A DNA stretch of 22,661 bases from Candidatus Hodarchaeota archaeon (GCA_016839955.1 JAEOTI010000252.1:1-22661); one strand, 5' to 3'; counted from the stretch's first letter, positions 1 to 8,229 are shown. Notes: generated by a model from the sequence alone, not told the origin. A program made the numbers and translations.

Positions 1-525
1 AAATTTTGTAAAGAGATTGACAAAGACAAACAAATACTTCTCTATGCTCAACAAGATAATCCCATTGCTCTTCGTCTTTACAAATCCAAGGGTTTCAGAG
101 AGGATGAAACAATATATCAATATGTTGTCCCTATAAGGAATCTGTTGGTGTCAACAATAACCCATTCCACATTAGAGGTAGAATCTCTACAAGAAAAAGA
201 TATTCAACAAATGAAAAACGTACCTTTTGAATGGAATGATGTTATAAGCCACCATGATCCTCCCAGAAACTTTGTTCTGGGTTTTAGGGAAAAAAGTGGG
301 AAGATAGTTGGTTTCTGCCGATTGAATCCTGAATTTCCTGGGTGCTTTCCTTTTATACTCGATGTCGCAGTAACTCAGTTAGAAACAGCTCTTCTCTCTT
401 TAAAGGAATATCTTAATCCCACTAAAGATATTTTTAAATTAACATTTTCAGATAAACGCATTGCGAAAGCTTGTGACCATTTAGGCTATAATCTAAACTA
501 CAGGCTGTTCAAGATGGTTTTATAA
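1..525 (+). CDS. Tandem GNAT-family N-acetyltransferase, C-terminal part (5' end outside window)
   Basis: The reading frame is open from the first base, so the gene starts upstream of the window. The first 45 or so codons hold the end of a GNAT fold: the stretch 'NPIALRLYKSKGF' is the classic motif B region where the helix after the acetyl-CoA site is followed by 'LY...GF'. A second, weaker GNAT-like half follows (about residues 49-174, with 'GKIVGFCRLNPEF' in the acceptor strand position and an 'AKACDHLGYNLNYRLFKM' ending). This suggests a two-domain GNAT like the tandem acetyltransferases of the mycothiol synthase type. The GTG at 145 could be read as a start, but it lies inside the continuous frame and would cut the protein between domains. 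The acyl acceptor is unknown. It lies 365 bases upstream of the aminomutase on the same strand, which recalls ablA/ablB pairs, though a shared transcript is not shown. Confidence 0.72.
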   Translation, partial: KFCKEIDKDKQILLYAQQDNPIALRLYKSKGFREDETIYQYVVPIRNLLVSTITHSTLEVESLQEKDIQQMKNVPFEWNDVISHHDPPRNFVLGFREKSGKIVGFCRLNPEFPGCFPFILDVAVTQLETALLSLKEYLNPTKDIFKLTFSDKRIAKACDHLGYNLNYRLFKMVL

Positions 526-890
526 TAGGGATTTATTGACGTTATTGATTCCATAGTTTCTTAATTCAGAATAAAGATTTCTTTGAGTGTGTAGGAATCT
601 TGCTTTGGAAATCAATCAGTCCTGCAAAATGGGCAAAATAATTCTCTTTGTATTTCTTGTCAAAAAAGTTATGATCCTTATATGGAGTTGATTGATGTTC
701 AATTTTCCTTAGATTTTTAATTTTCGTCTTTTCACAAATTTAGTTTTTAATTATATAGTAAAAAATTATAATGGGACTAAGTCTATTTTAATTCACGAAG
801 ATTGGGAATAGGGATAATACCTTACAGTTTCATTCTTTTATTTATATTTTTGGGTTATTTGTCTTAAGAAGCCACTAGGATGTATGAAAT
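526..890. other. Intergenic region, AT-rich
   Basis: This 365-base gap lies between the GNAT gene and the aminomutase. I see no convincing coding frame, RNA gene or repeat in it on either strand. The only features I can support are a TATA-like stretch near its right end and the ribosome binding site of the next gene. Confidence 0.6.
841..848 (+). promoter_or_regulatory. Candidate TATA box for the aminomutase gene
   Basis: TTTATATT lies about 45 bases upstream of the TTG start at 891, which would place transcription initiation near 870. The AGGATG at 877-882, eight bases before the TTG, looks like its ribosome binding site. The background is AT-rich, so chance matches are likely. Confidence 0.35.
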
Positions 891-2687
891 TTGACAGATC
901 GATGGCAAAAATGCTGGACAGCAGGACCAGGAATATATGCTTTATTAAAAGAAAGTAGTACACTAGAAGAAGCTCGTGAAAAGCTTATTCATTACTTGGA
1001 AGGAAAGGATTGGTCTTACAGAAGAGACGTGACAGATATCGCCTCCTGGGATTATATTCTACTGAAGGAAGCCGTTAGAGCTTTTAAAAATATTATTTCC
1101 CCTCGAAATGAACGGTTAGCTCAGTGTTGTTCTTTAGAATATCTTTGGAAAGCGGCAGTAGAAGGAGATGTTGAAGAAGTTGACATTGGTTTCATTGAGG
1201 AGTTTTTCTATCTCTTTTGTTCAATTAATAGTAAATCAAAAGTTTATCCACCTTCATTTCTCCAATATATGGAAGGTTATCCGAATTTTGATGAAATACA
1301 CGGTCGAGAATCGGGTATTGCTCGTTCAAATTATTTAGATCAAATATCTAAGAACATTCAAAGTTGGCTTGATCATTTTCCCACCGGTTTGACACCAAGT
1401 ATAATGAAGAAAAGAATAGACAATAAAAAACGTGTTCTTGAGGTTCTTGGTGGAGTTGACGACGACTGGTACGATTACCATTGGCATTACAGGAATGTCA
1501 TGAGCGACGGCGAAGGATTCATGCAGATAAAGGAAATAGTAGAACTATCTTCAGAGGAAGTTGAAGGAATTCAATTAGCTCTTGAAAATGACATTCCTTT
1601 CGGTGTTACACCTCATTATATTCACTTAATGGATCGCAAGTCTACGAAATTTGATTATGCTATTAGAAGACAAGTTTTTCCTCCAATTAATTATGTTAAA
1701 AGTGTCTTTAAATATAAAGATCGAAGTGAATTAGATTTTATGAGAGAACAAGATACTTCACCAATCGAATTGATTACCCGTAGATACGCTAAAGTATGTA
1801 TTATTAAACCCTATGACACATGTCCTCAGATTTGCACTTACTGTCAACGTAATTGGGAGATAACTGGTCCATTTATGCCTGGAGCGATGGCTTCTCAGGA
1901 TAATCTTGATGCAGCATTGAACTGGTTAGCGGAACATGAAGCTGTTATGGATGTTCTTGTAACGGGTGGCGACCCATTAGCTATGAATGATCGGCGGATC
2001 GAATACGTCCTCAATAAACTAGCAGAAATTCCGCATATTCGTAGTATTCGTATAGCTACACGAATACCAGTAACTGTACCTATGCGAATCACACGCGATT
2101 TATGTGAAATTTTTGAGAATTATTATGATGTAGGAAAACAAACTCTCTGTATGGTAACTCACGTTGAACATCCATCTGAAATAACTAAAGATATGGCTCA
2201 AGCGATTCAACGAGTAAAAAAATCGGGCATGCATGTCTATAACCAGCAGGTATTTACTTTTGCAAACAGCAAACGATTTGAGACAGTTGCCTTGCGGATT
2301 GCTATGAAACAAATCGGTATTGATCCATATTATACCTTTAATATGAAAGGAAAAGCAGAATTGACCGATTATTCTGCCCCAGTTGCGCGTCTCCTACAAG
2401 AACGAAAAGAAGAAGCCCGGTTATTACCAGGAATTTTTCGTAGTGATGAACCAGTTTTCAATGTACCATTTCTTGGAAAAAATCACTTAGCGCGCTGGCA
2501 GGATCATGAATTAATATCAATTCTCCCTGATGGCCGACGATTGTATTCATTCCACCCTTGGGAAAAGAATTTAGCCAAAGTAAAACCATATCTCTATACA
2601 GATGTCAGTATTTATGGATATCTAACGCGTTTAGAAGAGCTTGGGGAGAATCCAGACGATTATCGGAGTATTTGGCATTATTATTGA
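891..2687 (+). CDS. KamA-family radical SAM/PLP aminomutase, glutamate 2,3-aminomutase-like
   Basis: This is a 598-residue member of the lysine 2,3-aminomutase (KamA) family, which moves an alpha-amino group to the beta carbon using SAM, a 4Fe-4S cluster and PLP. The KamA core runs from about residue 185: 'WYDYHWHYRN' (193-202) matches the family's WNDWxWQxRN box, 'LMDRK...IRRQVFP' follows, the cluster motif is C311xxxC315xxC318, and the SAM-binding 'TGGDPL' is at 358-363. The PLP lysine is probably K530 in 'VPFLGKN', replacing the usual GGGGK. By hand alignment, the two aspartates that hold the lysine side chain in LAM (D293, D330) correspond to K486 and N524, the pair reported for Clostridioides glutamate 2,3-aminomutase. 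Residues 1-184 form an extension not found in the roughly 420-residue classical enzymes. The TTG at 891 is the only usable early start because a TGA lies just before it at 885, and AGGATG precedes it. Family is firm; the glutamate substrate is inferred. Confidence 0.88.
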   Translation: MTDRWQKCWTAGPGIYALLKESSTLEEAREKLIHYLEGKDWSYRRDVTDIASWDYILLKEAVRAFKNIISPRNERLAQCCSLEYLWKAAVEGDVEEVDIGFIEEFFYLFCSINSKSKVYPPSFLQYMEGYPNFDEIHGRESGIARSNYLDQISKNIQSWLDHFPTGLTPSIMKKRIDNKKRVLEVLGGVDDDWYDYHWHYRNVMSDGEGFMQIKEIVELSSEEVEGIQLALENDIPFGVTPHYIHLMDRKSTKFDYAIRRQVFPPINYVKSVFKYKDRSELDFMREQDTSPIELITRRYAKVCIIKPYDTCPQICTYCQRNWEITGPFMPGAMASQDNLDAALNWLAEHEAVMDVLVTGGDPLAMNDRRIEYVLNKLAEIPHIRSIRIATRIPVTVPMRITRDLCEIFENYYDVGKQTLCMVTHVEHPSEITKDMAQAIQRVKKSGMHVYNQQVFTFANSKRFETVALRIAMKQIGIDPYYTFNMKGKAELTDYSAPVARLLQERKEEARLLPGIFRSDEPVFNVPFLGKNHLARWQDHELISILPDGRRLYSFHPWEKNLAKVKPYLYTDVSIYGYLTRLEELGENPDDYRSIWHYY

Positions 2688-2822
2688 GGTAATTGTGGAC
2701 ATTGATTTAAGTACATCAATATCAAAAAAAAACTAATGTCTAAAGATGAAGGGTTGTTAATTGCAGTTCCACAGAGTACTATTGATTTTTCATCTCTGAG
2801 TACCGTTTGAAAGTAAAGCTTT

Positions 2823-4259
2823 TTGACACTCGTTACTATTTTATCTTCGAGGCATGAAGTTTTGTCCTCAGAGACCGTTCTTAAGCGACGACTTAAAGAT
2901 ATTAGGAATTTAATCGAAAAATCAAACTTTCAACATGCTTCATTTTTGCTTCAAGCTTTGATAGCGGAAGCAGAAATTCAAAGTATTAACAAGATCAAAT
3001 GTGACGGTCTTGGGGAACTGGGAAAAATCTATTGGATGCAAGGCAATTACCAGCTTGCTCAAGAAACCCTTTCTCAAGCCTTGACATTATCAATCGAACT
3101 TGGATATGATCCTGGTAGAGCCTATGCATTAAATTATTACGGACTGCTTCTAATACAATCAAAGGCTAAATGTGCGCTGGATAGTGCTTTCAAATTCTTC
3201 GATAAAAGCCTAACTATACGAGAGAATATTGGTGATCATATAGGCGTAAGTGTCTCCTTTCATAATATGGCGTATGCTTATCAGATCAAAGGAAAGTTCA
3301 GTAAAGCATTAGAATATTATCAAAAAGCTTATGATGTAAGCGAAAAGAACCAAGATGTGTATGGTCAAGCTTTAACGATGAATAATATTGGTGAAATCAA
3401 TAGAATCCGTGGAGAACCTGTTTTAGCCCTTGAAGCATATGATAAAGCTCGAGCTTATTTTTTGAAAACCGATAATTTAGATGGTCTTGCTTTAACGAAT
3501 ACAAATTTAGGTCTCCTTCAATGGGGTCTAGGGAATGTAGAAAAAGCAGAAACCATGCTTTTAGAAAGTCTTGATGCTTGGAAAAAACTGAATATTTATG
3601 ATTCTAATGTTGTAGAAAATTATACTGCTTTGGCAGGAATATATGCAGACTGTAAGGATGAAAGAGCGATAAATTACCTAGAAATTGCAGAAGAATTAAG
3701 TAATAAAATTCATTCACCAATAGCTAAATGTCATCTTCTTTTTACTAAAGGATATATCTCAAGGGTTCAGGGCAACTCAGCAACTGCACATAAACACTTT
3801 AAAACATGTTTAGAAGTAGCACAAAAATCAGATCTGTTTAATTTTTTAATTTTAGTACTAATACAACTTACAGAAATGAGTTTAATTCGTTATCGACTTA
3901 CTCTGGAAGAAAAACAACTATTAGAAGTGCAAACAAACCTAATTGAAATTTCAACCATTGCTGGAGAAAATTCGATGCCTGGGTTCCTTCTCGAATCTAA
4001 AATTATTCAAGGAATGTTAGAGGCTGCTAAAATGAATTACTCCCAAAGTGTAGACATATTAAGTGACGTCATAAACTCTGCAGATGCCGCACAACTTTTG
4101 AGACATAAAAATAGAGCAAAAGAACAATTACAAAAAACCTTAACGTTACAAAAACGAGCAAGGAGAATAAGTCAATCATCAAGTCCTTCTGAACAAGTAG
4201 AGGAAATTCAAGCCTATTTATCAAAATATAGTTCTTTATTAAAAAGCATGAAGTCTTAG
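2823..4259 (+). CDS. TPR-repeat protein
   Basis: The protein is almost wholly helical and carries tetratricopeptide repeats from about residue 55 to 330. Signatures include 'LGELGKIYWMQGNYQLAQETLSQAL', 'FHNMAYAYQIKGKFSKALEYYQKAY', 'MNNIGEINRIRGEPVLALEAYDKA' and 'NLGLLQWGLGNVEKAETMLLESL', each with the G-Y/F-A spacing of a TPR hairpin. The C-terminal 130 residues remain helical but the repeat signal fades. There is no signal peptide or membrane segment, so a cytoplasmic scaffold that binds a partner protein is likely; the partner is unknown. The start is uncertain: TTG at 2823 is the outermost, while TTG at 2862 has GAGG nine bases upstream and would remove 13 residues. It lies 135 bases after the aminomutase gene and 49 bases before the transporter gene, all on one strand. 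Confidence 0.8.
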   Translation: MTLVTILSSRHEVLSSETVLKRRLKDIRNLIEKSNFQHASFLLQALIAEAEIQSINKIKCDGLGELGKIYWMQGNYQLAQETLSQALTLSIELGYDPGRAYALNYYGLLLIQSKAKCALDSAFKFFDKSLTIRENIGDHIGVSVSFHNMAYAYQIKGKFSKALEYYQKAYDVSEKNQDVYGQALTMNNIGEINRIRGEPVLALEAYDKARAYFLKTDNLDGLALTNTNLGLLQWGLGNVEKAETMLLESLDAWKKLNIYDSNVVENYTALAGIYADCKDERAINYLEIAEELSNKIHSPIAKCHLLFTKGYISRVQGNSATAHKHFKTCLEVAQKSDLFNFLILVLIQLTEMSLIRYRLTLEEKQLLEVQTNLIEISTIAGENSMPGFLLESKIIQGMLEAAKMNYSQSVDILSDVINSADAAQLLRHKNRAKEQLQKTLTLQKRARRISQSSSPSEQVEEIQAYLSKYSSLLKSMKS

Positions 4260-4308
4260 TTCTTCATTATTATCAAAATAATAGTTAATAATTCAATATT
4301 CTTATCGT

Positions 4309-5736
4309 TTGAATGAACGATTTTTTCCACCAAATGGTCTGAGGACGATTAGAGTGAGATTTCCAGTCGATGCTCGCCGTCTAAAAATTTTTGGACAATT
4401 AAAATTGCTAATTAGTACTAGTTTGTTTAATACTGCGTCAGGAGCGTTCTCAGGATTTATTACCGTTTATTTTGCTAGGTATCTAAAGGATGAAACAGAC
4501 ATAGGATCGGCGGGTTATGGAATAATCCTTTCAATCGGCATTAGCCTGTATCTTATCACAGTTATCGTTTCTGGAGCGGTTTCAGACGACTTTCGAAACT
4601 CACGTTGGGGTAATCGAATTCCATTTATCACTCTTGGAGGGATAATTATGGGTTTAATACTTACTCTAACCTTTGGAATCCTCAGTATTTTTGGGGCAAA
4701 CTTATTTGTTTTAATTTTTTTATTTGCAGGCATCTACATAGCTCTAGGTTCAATTAATGCCCCCTATAACGCTTTACTTTCAGAATTATTTGAAAAAAAT
4801 ATGAGAGGTTGGGCAGCCCTAACAAGAATGGTATTTGGTGGTTTAGGGACCGGTATAGCTATTTTTGTGTTTCCTCCACTCATTGATTCAGGAAATTATG
4901 AAGCTACGTTATTAATTATCGCCATCGTTCTTTTTTTATGTGCAGGACTAGTGGCACTCTTTGTTCCAAAGTTAAATCCGGATTTTGAACCAGATGAAAC
5001 AATTTCAGATATCCTACATACTCCACAACTACTTTGGCAGTTTGGAAAAGGTGACTTTGGAAGACTTATGATTTGCCAAATATTTTGGTCTTTAGGTTTA
5101 GGGGCAATCTACTATTTCTGGGCTGCTTATTTCATCTATAAATTCGATATTAGTGCTGAAGAAACTGCAAGTATATTAATTCTCCTTTCTGTCGGTGCAG
5201 CTTTAGCGGCGATTCCCATAGGAATATCAGTATCCGTAATTGGAAAAGTAAACACAGGCATTCTTTCTTCATTATTATTTTGCATTTTTGTGTTTTTAGT
5301 TGCTTCAGCACCTAGTCTAGAGGCAATGGGATGGATTATGCTGTTTGGGGGTATTCCATCAATGGGACTAAGCACTGTACGGAACTCATTACCTGCTGAC
5401 CTGACTCCGGAAGGGAAGGAAGCCCAATTTATGGGAATAAATACTGTGTCTTCTTTATTTCCAGATCCAATAACATTAGCGATTGCGAGTGTCATTTTAA
5501 TGATTTTTGGAGAAAATATAGGGTTTCAAATCATATTTTCTTTGGTGATTTTAGAGGTATTAGCTGCAGCAATTGTATTGACTTTCATTTCTTATGAAGA
5601 ATGGGTTACTGAAAAGTACAATGATTACTACACACGTTTCTTACGAGCGAAAAATAAACTGCCGGACCGTACATGGGTAGGAACACCTTTAGGTGAGTAC
5701 TTTGAAACAAACTACAAAGAGAACGCTAGTTTCTAA
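4309..5736 (+). CDS. MFS transporter, GPH/sugar:cation symporter-like
   Basis: This 475-residue polytopic membrane protein has about 12 hydrophobic segments (roughly 32-54, 71-92, 105-128, 131-150, 172-190, 200-218, 255-277, 287-310, 314-333, 338-353, 383-400, 405-427). After the second segment, 'SGAVSDDFRNSRWGNRIPF' (88-106) is the D...R.GRR-type cytoplasmic loop of the major facilitator superfamily; its wording is closest to the glycoside-pentoside-hexuronide/SUC branch. 'LPADLTPEGKEAQFMGI' (361-377) is the matching loop in the second half. Substrate cannot be told. The start is uncertain: TTG at 4309 is the outermost, but GTG at 4354 has GAGGA eight bases upstream and leaves 'MRFPVDARRLKIF' as the N-terminus, just before the first helix. 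The gene follows the TPR gene by 49 bases and probably shares its transcript. Confidence 0.82.
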   Translation: MNERFFPPNGLRTIRVRFPVDARRLKIFGQLKLLISTSLFNTASGAFSGFITVYFARYLKDETDIGSAGYGIILSIGISLYLITVIVSGAVSDDFRNSRWGNRIPFITLGGIIMGLILTLTFGILSIFGANLFVLIFLFAGIYIALGSINAPYNALLSELFEKNMRGWAALTRMVFGGLGTGIAIFVFPPLIDSGNYEATLLIIAIVLFLCAGLVALFVPKLNPDFEPDETISDILHTPQLLWQFGKGDFGRLMICQIFWSLGLGAIYYFWAAYFIYKFDISAEETASILILLSVGAALAAIPIGISVSVIGKVNTGILSSLLFCIFVFLVASAPSLEAMGWIMLFGGIPSMGLSTVRNSLPADLTPEGKEAQFMGINTVSSLFPDPITLAIASVILMIFGENIGFQIIFSLVILEVLAAAIVLTFISYEEWVTEKYNDYYTRFLRAKNKLPDRTWVGTPLGEYFETNYKENASF

Positions 5737-5850
5737 TAAATATTACATCAGACCTTCCCAACGATTGATAATCTAAGCTTTGACGGTGAAGTTTGCTCAT
5801 ATAGTGGAACTAAGAGAATTTGCGATCAATAAAACTTCATAAAATCCGTC

Positions 5851-6918
5851 CTAAAAATCAGGTAAGTGGATAGCAAATTGACAAACATCATTTCCTATCA
5901 GAATTGACTGTACAATATCAACTTGTACTGGTTTTCCTAACACTCCTTCCCATTGTTGCCGGAACCATCCTGCTGAACAATAACAGAAAGAAACTGGTAA
6001 TTTAATACCATGATCCAGACTCTGGCGAACAATGGGACAAAAACAATAAGCTTTTTTCTTTTCAAGATCATTTGTCGCATTCTCAAAGTCTTTAGGATTT
6101 TGAGGTCGTTTTGTAACAAATAGCGTATTTCCTAGTCGAAGAGGTTTCCTTCCCCAAGGAGCATTCTCAGTCATATAATCCCTAACCGCATCAACAGCAG
6201 CAATGTGATCATTGGTTCTCACTAATTTATCTTCATAAACACACTTGATTTGTTCTATTAATTCAACAGGAAACCGATGGGCACACCCACTTAAAATTTC
6301 GAAAAAATCTTGATCAGTTGATACCTTCTGTAAATTTTCAACGGCAGATTTAACATTTTCTACACGTTCCTTAGCAGATGATTCAAGTGTTAGTTTTTGA
6401 AGATTGTACAAGATTTTTTCCTGATGTTTTTCATCAAGAATTTGTTTAACTTTACCTTTGAACAGTCGATTCCAATTGTGAATAACAAACTGTAGTTCAA
6501 TTTTTGCTTCTTGCGCATTCTTTAAATCTAAGTATACTTCTCGACAGAATTCATGAGAAATTATTCCATGTTTTTCTGCAAAACCAAACAATTTCCCGTA
6601 TCCTTCTCGGATTTCTGTCCGACCATTTTGAGTAATGGAGAGGACTTCTATTTCCGGAAAAAGGCGAGTTTTAATTTCTCCCGAATCATATGATTGTGAG
6701 ATAGGGACTCCAACTTCTACATCAGAACCTTCTCTAAAACTACTTGTAAAGTGAAATAAAGTAAATACAGATCCGATAATAATCTTTTTGGGAACAGTTT
6801 GGACTAATTTGTTTATAATAATTGGTAGTTCGTCTCGACTCGTGATATTAACTCGAATTGAAGCAATAGGCGTTTCTTTAATTGTTTTATATTGTAATCC
6901 AATTGTTTTGAGGGACAC
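5851..6918 (-). CDS. GyrI-like ligand-binding domain fused to a Cys-rich C-terminal domain
   Basis: Residues 1-130 resemble the GyrI/AraC effector-binding (SOUL-like) fold: an opening beta strand, 'PKKIIIGSVFTLFHF', 'DVEVGVPIS', and a closing 'CREVYLD' whose glutamate (E127) sits where these domains contact cationic small molecules. A helical linker follows. The C-terminal part (about 200-355) contains C212, C225 and then 'AYCFCP' (C292, C294), 'SFCYCSAGWF' (C312, C314) and 'GNDVCQFAIHLP' (C346). The order Cys-rich box, 'CYCSAGW', 'SILIG...C.F' resembles archaeal and clostridial proteins of the V4R/aminothiazoline-carboxylate-hydrolase type; I cannot name the family with certainty. The cysteines could bind a metal or haem. 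Start is GTG at 6918. It converges with the transporter gene, with 114 bases between the two stops. No DNA-binding domain is present, so this is a sensor or enzyme rather than a transcription factor. Confidence 0.68.
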   Translation of the reverse strand: MSLKTIGLQYKTIKETPIASIRVNITSRDELPIIINKLVQTVPKKIIIGSVFTLFHFTSSFREGSDVEVGVPISQSYDSGEIKTRLFPEIEVLSITQNGRTEIREGYGKLFGFAEKHGIISHEFCREVYLDLKNAQEAKIELQFVIHNWNRLFKGKVKQILDEKHQEKILYNLQKLTLESSAKERVENVKSAVENLQKVSTDQDFFEILSGCAHRFPVELIEQIKCVYEDKLVRTNDHIAAVDAVRDYMTENAPWGRKPLRLGNTLFVTKRPQNPKDFENATNDLEKKKAYCFCPIVRQSLDHGIKLPVSFCYCSAGWFRQQWEGVLGKPVQVDIVQSILIGNDVCQFAIHLPDF

Positions 6919-7082
6919 ACTTTTTACCTATATTGAACTTCAGAAGTACATGTTTAAATTACTTGAGACAAAGGTAAAAGTTTCATCACAAATTATTCCT
7001 TGATTTATCTTGGAAAGTGACAACTACAAAATTGGCTACAGGTATCAGATATGCATAGCTTTAACAAAAAGGTTTAAATGAG

Positions 7083-7088
7083 AAGGAG
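7083..7088 (+). promoter_or_regulatory. Ribosome binding site deciding the GNAT start
   Basis: AAGGAG lies seven bases before the ATG at 7096 and within the frame opened by the earlier ATG at 7078, so 7096 is the better start. Confidence 0.6.
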
Positions 7089-7095
7089 ATGCCGA

Positions 7096-7482
7096 ATGAA
7101 CCATAGTGAGAATTCTAGTCGATTTGTCATCGGCGATTTTCCATCTGAAGAAGAGATAAAGATAGTTCAAAAGAGTCTAGAGGATCATAACAGAAGGCAA
7201 CTAAATGACGAGTTAGATATCCCTTCTCCTGATATCAGTTTGGTCTTGAAAGACAATAATGGAAACATCGTTGGGGGAGTGATCACAAGTATGCTAACTA
7301 GAATCAAGCATCTTGAGGTTCTCTGAGTAGATGAGATATGTCGAGGGCATGGGAGAGATCTTGTCTTGCAAGCTGAGAGAATTGGCAAAGAAAAGGGTTA
7401 CTTGGCATCACAGACAATGACTTTTTCATTTCAAGCCCCGGAGTTTTACCAAAGTATTGGGTACAAGGTCTTAGGAATTTGA
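7096..7482 (+). pseudogene. GNAT N-acetyltransferase interrupted by in-frame TGA
   Basis: The frame starting at ATG 7096 encodes 'NGNIVGGVITSML...KHLEVL' and then meets TGA at 7324-7326. The same frame continues without a break: 'VDEICRGHGRDLVLQAERIGKEKGY', 'FQAPEFYQSIGYKVLGI', ending at TGA 7480-7482. In this GNAT subfamily the junction normally reads L-W-V-D-E followed by R-G-x-G-x-G (acetyl-CoA pyrophosphate loop), so the stop sits exactly at the tryptophan, a TGG to TGA change. The acetyl-CoA loop itself reads RGHGRD and so has lost one of its usual glycines. The C-terminus stops after 'GYKVLGI', lacking the final strand usual in the family. This looks like a recently disabled gene rather than recoding, because TGG is used for tryptophan elsewhere in the window. 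A truncated 76-residue product would lack the cofactor site. Confidence 0.75.
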
Positions 7483-7568
7483 AGGAGCAGCCTCAATAGC
7501 AGGTATAACTGTTCTTGAGTTTTTTCAATTATTACGTCGATTAGGTATATCCCAGGCACAGATTATAA

Positions 7569-8204
7569 TCAATGGAATTGGGATTTATTATTTTTCCACC
7601 AAGTCATCCATTCTAATAGAAGTTCTTTTCGAGAAGAATCTGAGATTCCCCTAACAAAATATCCACCTTGATTACCAAGCTCTTTACGAATAAGAAGAAT
7701 CTGTCCAGAGTGACCCAAAAAATGGAGAGCAACACGCTGAATACCTTCAAAAATAGATTCAGAATCCCCTTGTTCGTAAGGGTATCCTTCAGGAGGAAGC
7801 CTAAATTTCTCTTCTGGTAGTTTTTGTAAATAATTTATTGATTGTTCTGAGATCTGAAGATAGTATTCGATAAGATCATGTGGAGAAATTTTATCTGGAA
7901 ATTCATTTACTCTCGTTTTCGGAGTTCCAAATCTGAGATGACTGTCTTCTTTATCCCAAGCTAGTGTTCCGGGTAAGACTCCTTTGCCTTGACACCAAAT
8001 CCCAAACCAGTGATCCATTTGAGAAATACAATGACCAAATATCCAAATTATTGGATTAATATTTTGAGAAATCTGTTTAATGAATTCATCAGGGTTAAGA
8101 CCTTGAATTGATAATAATAGATTGCAATTAGCAATTTTCAGGGTATCAATGGCTAATTCTTTAATAGTTCTTTCATCTATTTCTTGGTTAGACAATTCTA
8201 TCAA
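7569..8204 (-). CDS. DinB-like (DinB/YfiT superfamily) four-helix protein
   Basis: The 211-residue protein has the DinB superfamily pattern of three metal-binding histidines: H58 in 'WIFGHCISQMDHWF' in the second helix, and H161 and H165 in 'ALHFLGHSGQILLIRKEL' in the late helix. The spacing H...H-x3-H with a following Q-I is typical of DinB_2-type metalloproteins, several of which are thiol-dependent transferases or hydrolases; the substrate here is unknown. There is no signal peptide, so it is probably cytoplasmic. The start is TTG at 8204 (reads M-I-E-L); no strong ribosome binding site is visible. A perfect 15-base palindrome lies just upstream, overlapping the predicted transcription start, and a winged-helix regulator is encoded divergently. 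Confidence 0.8.
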   Translation of the reverse strand: MIELSNQEIDERTIKELAIDTLKIANCNLLLSIQGLNPDEFIKQISQNINPIIWIFGHCISQMDHWFGIWCQGKGVLPGTLAWDKEDSHLRFGTPKTRVNEFPDKISPHDLIEYYLQISEQSINYLQKLPEEKFRLPPEGYPYEQGDSESIFEGIQRVALHFLGHSGQILLIRKELGNQGGYFVRGISDSSRKELLLEWMTWWKNNKSQFH

Positions 8205-8214
8205 CCGTTTTAAC

Positions 8215-8229
8215 TTGAAAAGTTTTCAA
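8215..8229. repeat. Perfect 15-base palindrome, candidate operator
   Basis: TTGAAAAGTTTTCAA has two 7-base arms around a single G. It lies 11-25 bases upstream of the DinB-like start. A TATA-like ATATAAGG on the minus strand (about 8244-8253) would place that gene's transcription start inside the palindrome, where archaeal repressors often bind. The divergent winged-helix gene is the obvious candidate regulator. This role is inferred from position only. Confidence 0.45.

Noticed and set aside
2701..2731. ATTGAT/ATCAAT hairpin with an A-run after the aminomutase gene.
   Set aside because: The run is A on the coding strand, the wrong sense for a terminator of the plus-strand genes, and the next gene reads the same way.
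5787..5839. Inverted repeat TGAAGTTT / AAACTTCA between the convergent transporter and GyrI-like genes.
   Set aside because: The arms are only eight bases, 37 bases apart, with no T-run beside them; this is expected by chance in such AT-rich sequence.
7324..7326. TGA reassigned to tryptophan (alternative genetic code).
   Set aside because: Tryptophan is written TGG throughout the other genes, and intact genes such as the aminomutase (stop at 2685-2687), cheA and the winged-helix regulator end in TGA at their natural C-termini.
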